Positions 15,968-23,697 of a DNA stretch of 33,275 bases are shown here, one piece after another. Each line of letters starts with the position of its first letter. Within the stretch, counting starts at the first letter, position 1. A program made the translations under genes and the position numbers. Below the pieces are notes generated by a model that was given only the letters and a program-made list of their open reading frames with translations, searched no databases and was not told the origin of the DNA. The DNA comes from Micromonospora sp. CPCC 205371 (lineage in GTDB: Bacteria > Actinomycetota > Actinomycetes > Mycobacteriales > Micromonosporaceae): positions 22,537-55,811 of the forward strand of contig NZ_JAIBNX010000030.1 of assembly GCF_026130045.1 (NCBI RefSeq). The letters are read 5' to 3'.

Positions 15968-16798
15968 TTAGGGTCCGTTGTCGGGCTCGGGTCGTTGCTC
16001 GTGCCTGGTGCTGGGGGTGTCGCCGGGTGGGGGTGTCTGGTGTTTGGACGGGTCCGGGCAGATCACGTATGGCAGCCCGGGGTGTGGCACAGCAGGTGTC
16101 CCAGGCCACGACGGCCTCATCGGCCACGCGGCGCCGGCTGGCAGGGTGTAGACAGCGGGCCAGGCCGGTGGGGGTCGGCGCGGGACGAAGTAGCGGCTGG
16201 CCGGCGGCACAGCCAGGAGCACGACGACCGCGGTGGCAAGCAGTATCTCGATGCCGGAGCCGACCGTCATACCAAGGAAAAATGCGTCGTCGACCGGTAA
16301 CGTCTGCGAGTAGAGCGTCTCGATGAACCGCGACTCCTCCCAGGGCTCCTCGCCAACGTACGGACCCTCGGGCGATTCCTCGGGGGCACCGGCTAGGAGG
16401 ATCGGGACGAGCGCCGCTCCGCCCAGGCAGGGGGCGGCACACAGCAGCAGGTGAGCGCCCGCGGCGACGAAGACCAGGATGCGTGCAACGTTGCTGCCCC
16501 GCAGCACCGGCACCGCGGTCGCCGCGAGCCACACCGCCACGGCGAGGATCATGACGCCCATGACCACCGAGGTGACGATGTTGCCGACCCGTTCGCCGCT
16601 GACCTCGTCCGGGTCGGCCTCGGGAACCAGCTCGACGGCGCGGGAGATCTGCCCGTCGAAGTACACCGCGTAGGCAACCACCAGGCCCACCATGAGCAGC
16701 AGCGCCAGGGCGGCCACGAGTTGGAGGCAGAAAGCGACGGTCACCGACGCTGGGCGCGGCGGCCGCGCCGGCGGCTCCTCACCGGCGATCACGGTCAT
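15968..16798 (-). CDS. Four-helix integral membrane protein of unknown function
   Basis: A 276-residue protein with four predicted membrane segments: about 23-46 (FCLQLVAALALLLMVGLVVA), 71-95 (SVVMGVMILAVAVWLAATAV), 101-135 (ILVFVAAGAHLLLCAA) and 180-200 (IEILLATAVVVLLAVP). An extracytoplasmic loop (FDGQISRAVELVPEADP) follows the first helix and the tail is Pro-rich and soluble. This architecture is frequent in Micromonosporaceae-type genomes but no function is known to me. ATG 16798 (MTVIAGEEPP) was preferred over a far upstream TTG because the first helix then lies close to the start; no strong ribosome-binding site was found. It stands alone, divergent from the small frameshifted gene at 17013. 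Confidence 0.75.
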   Translation of the reverse strand: MTVIAGEEPPARPPRPASVTVAFCLQLVAALALLLMVGLVVAYAVYFDGQISRAVELVPEADPDEVSGERVGNIVTSVVMGVMILAVAVWLAATAVPVLRGSNVARILVFVAAGAHLLLCAAPCLGGAALVPILLAGAPEESPEGPYVGEEPWEESRFIETLYSQTLPVDDAFFLGMTVGSGIEILLATAVVVLLAVPPASRYFVPRRPPPAWPAVYTLPAGAAWPMRPSWPGTPAVPHPGLPYVICPDPSKHQTPPPGDTPSTRHEQRPEPDNGP

Positions 16799-17012
16799 GA
16801 TCCGGGAAACTACTGCCTCGCGATACCGCCCCGACTCCTCCGTTCGGGCAGTGCCCCCTGGCGGCAACCAGGCGGCCGGGAGAGCAGGTTCGAACGCCCT
16901 TTCCTCGGTTATTCGGGACGGGTTCAACCCTCACCGCGCGTCACCCTCCCTGGCGTGTCGGTGTGGCCGCGTACGTAACCGTGGGCGTTGACCGTCTTGG
17001 ATGGGAGTAGCG

Positions 17013-17355
17013 ATGACCATGTTTTCTCGCCGGCGCCGGGGGGCGCCGGCCGCAGTCGGCGACGAAGGGCGGGGGGATGCAGAGGTCGCCGCGGTCGAGG
17101 AGGCGGGCGGCTTCCCCGACCACGACACCGCGGCGCTCGCCGCGATGACCGCGCAGCAGCGCGCCGACCAGGTAGTCGCTCGCAGGGCGTTGTTCGACTA
17201 CGTGGACGCGATGTGGGACGGCGCCAAGGCCAAAGGGCCTCAGCCCCGCCAATCTGCCGGAGTACGCCGCCGTGGCCGAGATGCGCGACCTGACCGCCGA
17301 GCTGCTGGGCACAGCGGAGCAGGCCCAGCACGATGCCGGTGACAGCCTCGACTGA
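17013..17355 (+). pseudogene. Small hypothetical gene with one-base frameshift
   Basis: From ATG 17013 (GGGAG ribosome-binding site in the bases just before) the frame encodes a basic head (FSRRRRGAP) and an acidic helical body (AALAAMTAQQRADQVVARRA, FDYVDAMWDGAKAK). At about 17236 the sequence AAAGGGCCT throws it out of frame. Removing one G gives GLSPANLPEYAAVAEMRDLT and then TAELLGTAEQAQHDAGDSLD with stop TGA 17353-17355, a natural-looking end to a protein of about 113 residues. Both halves have the same codon bias. The shift lies in a run of three G, so a base-calling error is as likely as real inactivation. Function unknown; no domain recognised. Confidence 0.6.
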
Positions 17356-17728
17356 ACCCCGCCACGGGTCCGCCGGTCGGTCCACCTTGGGCGGCCGATC
17401 CGGCGGCTCGCCGGCCGGCAAACGGCGTTGATCTCGACCCCCGCCAGCCGCTACCGCTCGAACCGGTGAGGCCGCGCCTGGTTGGCGCGGATGCGGTCCC
17501 CTGCCGTGGTACGGGGTGTGTTGCTCGCCCGAACGACCGCAGGCCATGCGGGCAGGCGCTCGCGCGGCTGTTCGCAGTCGGCCAGCTCGTCACGGTCGCC
17601 GTCGTGGTCGGTCATCGGTTCCTCGAATCCGTTCTACGGACTAAGGAAGATCGTCGTTGCGAGACAGCCGGAAACCACCCGGTGCGGTGGGTAGGACACC
17701 GCCAACCGGACGAGCGCTTCCAAGAGGT
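17356..17728. other. Non-coding stretch, no gene seen
   Basis: Open frames on both strands here lack start signals, family motifs and plausible protein text. The segment lies between the 3' ends of two convergent genes, so terminators may be present, but no hairpin with a T tract was found. Confidence 0.4.
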
Positions 17729-18066
17729 TCAGCCGGCCGGGTTGGCGGAGGGCTGGATGTTGAACAGGCCGAGCACCCCCGAGATCTCCAGCAGGCGGTG
17801 CAGGTTCCGCGAACGTTCACCAGATCAAGATCAGCGCTTGCCCGCTCGGTCCCATGGTGAACGGCGACCAGGGCGCTCATGCTGCCTGAAGCACAGAAGC
17901 CAACCCCGGACAGTTCCAGGCTCAAGCGGCCCGGTTGGTCGGCCAGGATCGCGTCCACCTGTCCGACGAGGGCGAGGCCGTTGCGAGAGTCCAACTCGCC
18001 GGACACCTCCACCACCGGGTGTCCGGGCGAGCCCGAGACGGTGATCGAGAAGTCCGGTCCGGTCAT
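17729..18066 (-). pseudogene. STAS-domain anti-sigma-factor antagonist with one-base frameshift
   Basis: Anti-sigma-factor antagonists of the SpoIIAA/RsbV type bind and displace an anti-sigma kinase. From ATG 18066 the first about 85 residues give a STAS domain (FSITVSGSPGHPVVEVSGEL, DSRNGLALVGQVDAILAD, LELSGVGFCASG, ADLDLVNV). At about 17812 the frame breaks; the next frame continues as RNLHRLLEISGVLGLFNIQ and ends SANPAG at TGA 17731-17729, the expected C-terminal helix and strand. Adding one C (TTCGCGG to TTCCGCGG) would restore VNVPRNLHRLLEISG, so this is a single-base loss or an error. The phosphorylation loop, usually DSSG, reads ASGS, so normal phospho-control is doubtful. The start has both GGTGAG and a leaderless TATGGT upstream. 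Confidence 0.82.
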
Positions 18067-18073
18067 GCCGCTC

Positions 18074-18079
18074 ACCATA
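18074..18079 (-). promoter_or_regulatory. -10 box of a leaderless gene (TATGGT)
   Basis: Minus-strand TATGGT ends 7 nt before ATG 18066 of the STAS gene. The GGTGAG within and after it could also act as a ribosome-binding site, so the leaderless reading is not certain. Confidence 0.4.
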
Positions 18080-18166
18080 GGGGCATTGACAGGTCGGCGA
18101 CCCGCCCGCACGCCGGACCTTGCCCCTGAACAGCCCGAAACGGCGGATGGGACAGCAGTGAGCGGG

Positions 18167-18172
18167 TAGCCT
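18167..18172 (+). promoter_or_regulatory. -10 box of a leaderless gene (TAGCCT)
   Basis: TAGCCT lies 3 nt before GTG 18176 and 6 nt before GTG 18179; the second spacing is the one seen at the other leaderless starts in this window. Confidence 0.4.
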
Positions 18173-18178
18173 CCCGTG

Positions 18179-18658
18179 GTGACCTCACCGTCTGGCGACT
18201 ACACCGCGACCCTGCCGCGCAAGCGGATGGGCGCCGCGGTGCTGCTACGTGATCACACCGACCGGATGTTGATCGTGGAGCCGGTGTACAAGGACTACTG
18301 GGAGTTGCCCGGCGGTTGTGTGGACGCCGACGAGTCGCCGTACGACGCGGCGGTGCGGGAGCTGAAGGAAGAGCTTGGTCTGTCGGCGGCGCCGGGCCGG
18401 TTGCTGGTGGTGGACTGGGTACCGCCGCGCACCGGCCGCACCGAGGGGGTCATGTTCGTCTTCGACGGCGGCGTCCTGGACCCGGCCACGGTGGCGTTCC
18501 ACCTGCCGGCCGATGAGCTGCGCGGTTGGGCCTGGTCGACGCTGGCCGAGGCGCAGCAGCGGCTTTCGCCGCTGCTGGCCCGGCGGGCCGCCGCCGCGCT
18601 GGAGGCGGTCCCCGGCGGCGTCACCGTCTATCTGGAGAACGGCAACCGCGTGACCTGA
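18179..18658 (+). CDS. NUDIX hydrolase
   Basis: A 159-residue NUDIX-fold pyrophosphohydrolase that would cleave a nucleoside diphosphate linked to another moiety, with Mg2+. The Nudix box is complete at about residues 46-68 (GGCVDADESPYDAAVRELKE followed by ELGL): the pattern GX5EX7REUXEEXGU is satisfied, including the catalytic RE..EE residues. The preceding strand (MGAAVLLRDHTDRMLIV) and WELPGG are typical. The C-terminal part (RGWAWSTLAEAQQRLSP) is the usual W-containing helix. No substrate-specific motif was recognised. Two adjacent GTG codons can start it; 18179 fits the leaderless -10 box better than 18176. It converges on the flavoprotein gene with 32 nt between stops. Confidence 0.9.
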   Translation: MTSPSGDYTATLPRKRMGAAVLLRDHTDRMLIVEPVYKDYWELPGGCVDADESPYDAAVRELKEELGLSAAPGRLLVVDWVPPRTGRTEGVMFVFDGGVLDPATVAFHLPADELRGWAWSTLAEAQQRLSPLLARRAAAALEAVPGGVTVYLENGNRVT

Positions 18659-18690
18659 GCTGCCCACCGACGCGAGCCTGGTTGGTGTGT

Positions 18691-19908
18691 TCAGGCGGCG
18701 GTGTCCGTTTTTGTGCGCGGGTGGTGGGTCTGCGGTTGTGCGACGGCCGACGCGGCCGAGCGGTGCAGCAGGCTGATTCCACCGGAGCGGTACAGGCTGT
18801 CGTGTATCCCGTCGGCGTAGAGCAGGCCGGTCAGGTCGGCGCGGGCCTTGGCGATCGGGCTGGCCTGCTGGAAGCCGCAGGCGCCGACCAGCGGGGCCAG
18901 GTCGGTCACGGCCCTGTGGGCGGTGTCGACGCCGGCGGCCTTGCCGATTCGGGCGGCCAGGTACGCGTGCCGGTGCCCGGCGGCGGCCAGGCGGCTGGCG
19001 GTGATCGCGGCAAGCAGGCTGGCGGTGATCTCCGCGTGGGTGCGTCCAAGGGTGATCATCGCGTTGTCGCGCACCCGGGGCAGCACGCCGACCCGGCACC
19101 GGGCGGCGAGCGCGTCGACGACCAGGGTGTGCACCCCGGCGGCCGTGCCCAGCGCGGTAGCGGTGACCAAGGGCCGGAACCGGGCGAAGTGCCGGCGGAA
19201 CACGTCCAGGCCGGTCCCCGCCGGGCCGACCAGGTCGGCCGCCGGACCGACGGGCACCTCGTGCAGGCGCAGCACACCCCACGCCCAGCCGTCCAGCCCG
19301 AACGGTTCGATCACCTCCCGCTCCAGGCCCCGGTCGGCGGCGTCAACGACCGCCGCACTGATGCGGTTGTCCGGGTCGCGGAAGAACACCACGAAGCCGG
19401 CCGACTCCATCAGCCTGGACACCCAGCACTTCTCGCCGCTGACCAGCCACCGGCCGTCGCGGCGTAGCCGGGCCCTGGTGGTGATCTCCTGGATCCGCGA
19501 GCCGCCGTGCCGCTCGGTCGCGGCGATACCGACCAGCTCGCCACGGTGCAGCCGCCCCCGCCAGCTTTGCGCGGTGGCCTCGTCCGCGTCGGTGAGGATC
19601 ATCGCCCCGTGCCCGGGGCCGGTCGCGTCGCGCAGGTCCAGGTCGTGGAACCCGGCGCAGAACTGGGCAAGCGTCTGCCACACCGCGGCGGCCACCGGGC
19701 CGGCCGGTGGGCGGTGGCCGTGCTGCGCTAGGCGGCGGCGCAGGCCCAGCAGCCACCGCGACCGGGCCGCCCGGTCACCGGCCGGTGGGGCGGAGGCGAC
19801 CAGCCCGGCCAACTCGTCGGCGAGCCGCCGCACGCTGTCCCACGCCCGTGCCTCGAGTTCGGGGACGCTAGAGCGCAGCGGCTCCAGCCACGTCATCGCC
19901 GTGCTCAC
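18691..19908 (-). CDS. Acyl-CoA dehydrogenase-like flavoprotein lacking the usual catalytic Glu
   Basis: A 405-residue FAD enzyme of the acyl-CoA dehydrogenase fold. The N-terminal helical domain, the middle beta domain with the flavin-binding motif TERHGGSR (about 131-138, the usual TEPxxGSD) and SGEKCWVSR (about 157-165), and the C-terminal four-helix bundle (HAEITASLLAAITASRLAAA) are all present. In classical members the catalytic base lies in a YEGT motif near the C-terminus; here the aligned segment reads LYRSGGISLLHR, with no Glu. It may therefore be an oxygenase-like or otherwise altered member, as known for some biosynthetic flavoproteins. GTG 19908 overlaps the stop of the acyltransferase by 4 nt, so the two are translationally coupled. 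Confidence 0.86.
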   Translation of the reverse strand: MSTAMTWLEPLRSSVPELEARAWDSVRRLADELAGLVASAPPAGDRAARSRWLLGLRRRLAQHGHRPPAGPVAAAVWQTLAQFCAGFHDLDLRDATGPGHGAMILTDADEATAQSWRGRLHRGELVGIAATERHGGSRIQEITTRARLRRDGRWLVSGEKCWVSRLMESAGFVVFFRDPDNRISAAVVDAADRGLEREVIEPFGLDGWAWGVLRLHEVPVGPAADLVGPAGTGLDVFRRHFARFRPLVTATALGTAAGVHTLVVDALAARCRVGVLPRVRDNAMITLGRTHAEITASLLAAITASRLAAAGHRHAYLAARIGKAAGVDTAHRAVTDLAPLVGACGFQQASPIAKARADLTGLLYADGIHDSLYRSGGISLLHRSAASAVAQPQTHHPRTKTDTAA

Positions 19909-20696
19909 GGTGCCGTCACCTGCCCATGCTGGCGAGCGGGTACCCCGTACACGATCGCGGCGGCGGGCACGTCACGAGTCACCACCGAGCCGGCCCCCAC
20001 CAGCGCCCGGGCGCCCACGGTGATCCCGGCCAGCAGCACGGCTCCGGAGCCCACCTTGCAGCTGTACTCGAACACCGGCGGCGCGAGAGGCTGCTCGTGG
20101 TCCGGGTCGCGCCAGATCAGCTGCTTGTCGTTGACAGTGCGCACGCCGGCGCCGAGGAACACCCGGTCCGCCACGGTGGTGTCGGCGGTCAGGTGCGAGC
20201 CCGGCGAGCAGCGCACCCCGTCCCCGATCCGGGTACCCCGCTCGACGGTCAGGTTGGCCGCGAGCTGGCTGCCGGAGCCGACGACCACGTTGGTGCGCAG
20301 CAGCGTGTTGTGCCCGATGGTGGTGTCGTCCCCGACCCGCACACCGGCGTAGATGGTGGCGCCGGCCCGCACCACCGTGCCGGCGCCGATGGTGGTGGTG
20401 TCACCGGCACCCTGGTAAACCTGGCGCATCGCGTACCCGTACTCCGGCTCACCGACGATCACCCGGTGGCCCAGGTGCGCGTCGTCGCCGACCCGGGCGC
20501 CGCCGTGCACCACGGCGAACGCGCCCACGTTGACTCGGGCGCCCAGAACGATCGGCCGCAGCGTGCCGAGCATGTCCGCCACCACGAACACCACGCTGGG
20601 ATGGATACGGCAGCCCTCACCGATCTCCAGCAGCCCGGCCCGGATCAGATCCGTCGCGGTGACCGCGCTGTCCACAGTGGTTGTCGCGTGCATCAT
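19905..20696 (-). CDS. Left-handed beta-helix (hexapeptide) acyltransferase
   Basis: A 263-residue acyltransferase that would move an acetyl or acyl group from CoA or a carrier protein to a sugar or amine. Hexapeptide repeats [LIV]-G-x4 run through almost the whole length (VLGARVNVGAFAVVHGGARV, IGAGTVVRAGATIYAGVRVG, IGHNTLLRTNVVVG, VGARALVGAGSVVTRDVP), with the putative catalytic His in IGHNT and the C-terminal YGVPARQ common to sugar N- and O-acetyltransferases of the WlbB/WbpD kind. ATG 20696 has GAGGGAG at ideal distance; the frame extends further upstream without support. It is the first gene of a two-gene unit with the flavoprotein (GTGA overlap) and is divergent from the HTH-TPR regulator, which probably controls it. 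The acceptor is unknown. Confidence 0.88.
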   Translation of the reverse strand: MMHATTTVDSAVTATDLIRAGLLEIGEGCRIHPSVVFVVADMLGTLRPIVLGARVNVGAFAVVHGGARVGDDAHLGHRVIVGEPEYGYAMRQVYQGAGDTTTIGAGTVVRAGATIYAGVRVGDDTTIGHNTLLRTNVVVGSGSQLAANLTVERGTRIGDGVRCSPGSHLTADTTVADRVFLGAGVRTVNDKQLIWRDPDHEQPLAPPVFEYSCKVGSGAVLLAGITVGARALVGAGSVVTRDVPAAAIVYGVPARQHGQVTAP

Positions 20697-20872
20697 GGCC
20701 GCTCCCTCAATGTCGCCGCCCCGCCAGCCTTTTGACCGGGGTCGGGATGGCTCCAGTGCACGAGCAACCGTGGGCTGGGCCGGAGACCTCGGTGCACCAC
20801 CTGTAAGCGGTTTGCACAACCCGTAATACATCGGTCACCCTCAAACCACCCCCGTCGGTGAGGAGGTGGGTG
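20697..20872. promoter_or_regulatory. Divergent promoter region between acyltransferase and HTH-TPR regulator
   Basis: These 176 nt must hold promoters for both directions. The only AT-richer part (about 20800-20840) contains TTTGCACAAC and GTAATACAT; TGCAC also occurs about 25 nt away at 20790-20796, giving an imperfect pair TGCAC/TTGCAC. No standard -35/-10 pair with correct spacing was found. A ribosome-binding site AGGAGGTGG precedes the regulator start. Confidence 0.35.
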
Positions 20873-22213
20873 ATGCATACCGGACCCGCCTGGACCGCAA
20901 TGCCCGCCGTCGCCACGGCAGCCGCGGCCGGCGACGTCGGAACCCTGCTGCGCGTCGCCCGCACCGCGACCGGGCTCACCCTGGAAGAGGCCGGCCAGCT
21001 CACCGGCTACTCGATCGCCACCCTGTCGCGGATGGAGAACGGTCGGCGGCGCCACTGGACGGTTGCCGAGCTGCGCCGGCTGGCCGAGGTGTACGGGATT
21101 CCACCGCATCTGCTCGGCTTGGCCACGTCATCCCCCTCTGCTACGCCAGAGGCGGTTAGGGTGATCGAAGGCTCGCCCAACGGTGATGGTGGTGATTGGA
21201 TGCGTCGACGGGACCTGATCGCCGGCACCGTTGGTCTCACCGCCGGAGCGTCGCTGCTGCCCACGCCCGCCAGCGCCCAGATGGCCGCCACGATCGAGGA
21301 CGTGATTTTCGGCCGGGTCGACGCCGTCCCGCTGCCGCCGCATCAGCTGGACGCGCAGCTCGCCGCCGCCCAGGCCGACTTCCGGGCCTGCCGCTACAGC
21401 CAACTCGCTCGGCGGCTGCCGCGCCTGCTCGCCCAGACCACCGCCGGCCGGGACCAGGCCCCAGCCAACCAGGTTGAGCGGGCCTCGGCGCGGCTGTCCC
21501 AGGCGTACTGCGTCGCCACCCAACTGTTGATCAAGCTGCACGACGACGGGATGGCCTGGTCCACCTCGGACCGGGCAGTGCAGGCCGCCCGCGCCAGCGG
21601 CGACCCCCTCGTTATCGCCCAGGCGACCCGGCTGGCCGCCACCGTGTTGCGCCGCACACGTCACCGCGACGGCGCCCAACGGCTCGTACTGCAAGCCGCC
21701 CAGCAGCTGGACGCGGACACCGGTCTGACCGACGTCCGGCAGACCGCGATGTACGGGCAGCTGCTCGCCGTGGCGGCGTACACCGCGGCGATGCGTGACG
21801 ACCGCGACACCGCCTGGACCCTGCTCGGCGAGGCCGACGACGCCGCCCGGCGGGCCGGTACCGGCGCGGAGCGGTTCAACGCGCTGGACCTGGCCGTCTA
21901 CAAGATCAGCGTGGCGAGGGTGCTCGGCGACTACGGCACCGCCGTGGACTACGCCCGCCAGGTCGACCCGGCCCACATCACCGCGCCGGAGCGGCGGGCC
22001 CGCTACTGGGAAGACACCGCCCTGGCCCTCCACGGCCGCGGCCGTCCCACCGGCGCATTCCAGGCCCTGCTCGCCGCCGAACGCGACACCCCACAAGAGG
22101 TGCGCTACCGGCCGTGGGCGCAGAACCTGACCCGCGAACTCATATCCGCCGACAGCCGTGGTGCGCTGCCCGGCGTACGCGACTTCGCCAACCGGATCGG
22201 CGTCGCCGCCTAG
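20873..22213 (+). CDS. HTH-TPR transcriptional regulator (XRE type)
   Basis: A 446-residue cytoplasmic regulator. An XRE helix-turn-helix is at about residues 20-75 (LLRVARTATGLTLEEAGQLT, YSIATLSRMENGRRRHW), and the remainder is a series of TPR-like helical repeats (RACRYSQLARRLPRLLAQ, VERASARLSQAYCVATQLLI, RDTAWTLLGEADDAARRAG, YGTAVDYARQVDP), which bind a peptide or small-molecule signal in related proteins. Between them is a twin-Arg-like stretch (MRRRDLIAGTVGLTAGASLL), often seen in such regulators and probably not an export signal. ATG 20873 follows AGGAGGTGG. It is divergent from the acyltransferase-flavoprotein pair, its likely target. A broken homologue of the TPR half lies at 15068. 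Confidence 0.88.
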   Translation: MHTGPAWTAMPAVATAAAAGDVGTLLRVARTATGLTLEEAGQLTGYSIATLSRMENGRRRHWTVAELRRLAEVYGIPPHLLGLATSSPSATPEAVRVIEGSPNGDGGDWMRRRDLIAGTVGLTAGASLLPTPASAQMAATIEDVIFGRVDAVPLPPHQLDAQLAAAQADFRACRYSQLARRLPRLLAQTTAGRDQAPANQVERASARLSQAYCVATQLLIKLHDDGMAWSTSDRAVQAARASGDPLVIAQATRLAATVLRRTRHRDGAQRLVLQAAQQLDADTGLTDVRQTAMYGQLLAVAAYTAAMRDDRDTAWTLLGEADDAARRAGTGAERFNALDLAVYKISVARVLGDYGTAVDYARQVDPAHITAPERRARYWEDTALALHGRGRPTGAFQALLAAERDTPQEVRYRPWAQNLTRELISADSRGALPGVRDFANRIGVAA

Positions 22214-22285
22214 GTCACGGCCCGGTGGTGCGGTCGAGCAGCTCGACGACCGGTTCGGCCCGTCGATGTCACTGGGGGAGGAAAC

Positions 22286-22495
22286 GTGGGCGGCAAGCGT
22301 CTGTGGCCAACGATCGTCGGCTGGACCGTGCTCCTGATCGTCACCGCCTGGATATCGCTGGCGTCCCGGCTGGACTCCGGCGGCACCTGGTGGGTACCGG
22401 TAACCTTCGGCGCGTGCGCGGTCGTGTGCGCCGGCAACCTCGCCGCTTGGGCGATCAGGTACCGCCGCGACCACAGCCGCAGGAGCCTCACCTGA
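22286..22495 (+). CDS. Small membrane protein with two helices
   Basis: A 69-residue protein with two membrane segments, about 8-26 (PTIVGWTVLLIVTAWISLA) and 35-58 (WWVPVTFGACAVVCAGNLAA), and a basic cytoplasmic tail (RYRRDHSRRS). GTG 22286 follows GGGGGAGG at good distance, so translation is well supported. It lies 72 nt after the HTH-TPR regulator in the same direction and may be co-transcribed with it. No family is recognised, and small size prevents any functional claim beyond membrane insertion. Confidence 0.7.
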   Translation: MGGKRLWPTIVGWTVLLIVTAWISLASRLDSGGTWWVPVTFGACAVVCAGNLAAWAIRYRRDHSRRSLT

Positions 22496-23127
22496 CCAAG
22501 GCTCGGCGGAAACCGTCGCATGTGCCGCCAGACACCGACATGATCAAGGCTTCGGATGATCAGGATGCTCGGACGACAGCACGAGCCCGATCTGTCTCCT
22601 CGATGCGGGCGGCGAACTCATCGAGCTGCTCGGCCACCTGCTTCGGGTCGTAGATCGTGTAGCCGACGGAGAACCGGCGTGCATTTCAGCCGCATCGTCG
22701 ACGTGGGCGCCGTCGGGTTCGACGACCCCCGAGCGGAGCGCGCCCTGCGCAGGCTGCACCACTCGCACCGGCTGCCCGAGCCGCTGAAAGTGCTGTCCGA
22801 GCTGATCATTGTCATGCGGTCCAGGCTGTTGCAGCGCGCCGCGAGGCTGCCGGTGCCGTCGCTGTGATCCGGCCGTGCCCGCGTCGCCGATGCGCCCGCC
22901 GAGCATGTCGCGGGTGACCCCGTTGTCGTTGTCGGCGGTGACGGCGACGCCGGGCCGGCTGGGTTTAGGTTCAGGGTGGTTGGGGTTGGTGGAAAGGGCC
23001 GGTCATGGTCGGCATGGATCCTTCAGGCTCGGGTGGGGATGGACTGGTTGCCGCGAAGGGGTTGGGGGTGAGGCCCCCACTGTCGGCGGTAGTGGCATTG
23101 GCCTGATGGCTGTTCGCGCGTCGGTCG
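22496..23127. other. Gene-poor stretch with coding remnants
   Basis: No intact gene is supported. On the minus strand about 22566-22672 reads FSVGYTIYDPKQVAEQLDEF and AARIEETDRARAVV before a stop, with good codon bias, but a stop directly precedes it and no start is available. A second minus-strand piece near 22970-22890 (VAVTADNDNGVTRDMLGGRI) also looks coding and then decays. They may be parts of one broken gene in different frames. I cannot name the family. Confidence 0.35.
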
Positions 23128-23448
23128 TCAGGCGGTCGGGTACCACGTCCATGGCTGGGTGGACAGGACGGGTTCGGCTGGTGTGTCTGGTGTCCACCAG
23201 TGGAAGGAGGCCGGCGGTGTGCCGTGGGGTGCTGCCCTTGTGGGGGTTGGGTTCAGCAGTGTGAGGCCGGGGATGCGATGGGGTAGGTGCAGTGAGTGCT
23301 CGAAGATGGTGGCGGCGGCTTCCCAGGTCCGGCATGGTCCGGGTGTTGCGCAGGTGGGGCAGCGGCCGGTCGTGGTTGCGGTGGTGTGTTCGTTGAGCAG
23401 CTGCTGGGCGAGGTTGAGGTTTGGCTTGCTGGCGTAGATGGTTGCCAC
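23128..23448 (-). CDS. Small hypothetical protein with a Cys cluster
   Basis: A 106-residue protein. GTG 23448 is chosen because GGGAGGA lies 8 nt upstream; the earlier ATG 23475 gives a tail with no such signal. After the start ATIYASKPNLNLAQQLLNEH there is a CPTCATPGPC cluster (about residues 30-39) that could hold a metal ion, though only three Cys are close together. The rest is Pro- and Trp-rich and may be loosely folded. It is the last gene of a minus-strand operon behind two DUF5753 regulators and a 69-residue protein, 39 nt after the latter. The place is where Scr1-type loci carry their DUF397 partner, so a regulatory or toxin-like role is conceivable but unproven. Confidence 0.65.
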   Translation of the reverse strand: MATIYASKPNLNLAQQLLNEHTTATTTGRCPTCATPGPCRTWEAAATIFEHSLHLPHRIPGLTLLNPTPTRAAPHGTPPASFHWWTPDTPAEPVLSTQPWTWYPTA

Positions 23449-23487
23449 CGTGTTCCTCCCGTCGCATGGGTCCAACGCGCTCGCTGG

Positions 23488-23697
23488 TCAGGTGGTCTGC
23501 GGGTTGCCCTCGCTTGTGGTGGGGTTGAGGTGTGGCCAGGCGGCGCCGAGGACGGTGCGGGCGAGGTCTTCGCGGAGTTCGGGTGGGATGTTGATGTGGT
23601 GTCGGTCGGCGACGGCGTGAGCGCCGTGGCCGATTGCCGCGTCGAGCGCGGTGTTGGTGGTGTTTGGGGTGTCTGGTGTCGGCGGGTTGTCGGTCAT
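23488..23697 (-). CDS. Small hypothetical protein coupled to a DUF5753 regulator
   Basis: A 69-residue protein with a Thr/Pro-rich head (TDNPPTPDTPNTTNT) and a helical body (ALDAAIGHGAHAVADRHHIN, PPELREDLARTVLGAAW). The ATG at 23697 overlaps the stop of the regulator by 4 nt (ATGA), a strong sign of translational coupling and of a functional partnership. It has no similarity by eye to DUF397, which is the usual small partner of such regulators. No enzyme motif is visible. Candidate roles are a binding partner or effector of the regulator; this is inference from position only. Confidence 0.65.
   Translation of the reverse strand: MTDNPPTPDTPNTTNTALDAAIGHGAHAVADRHHINIPPELREDLARTVLGAAWPHLNPTTSEGNPQTT

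Noticed and set aside
21128-22474. 448-codon minus-strand frame antisense to the HTH-TPR regulator
   Set aside because: Gly/Val-rich shadow frame opposite a gene with a clear HTH and TPR content.
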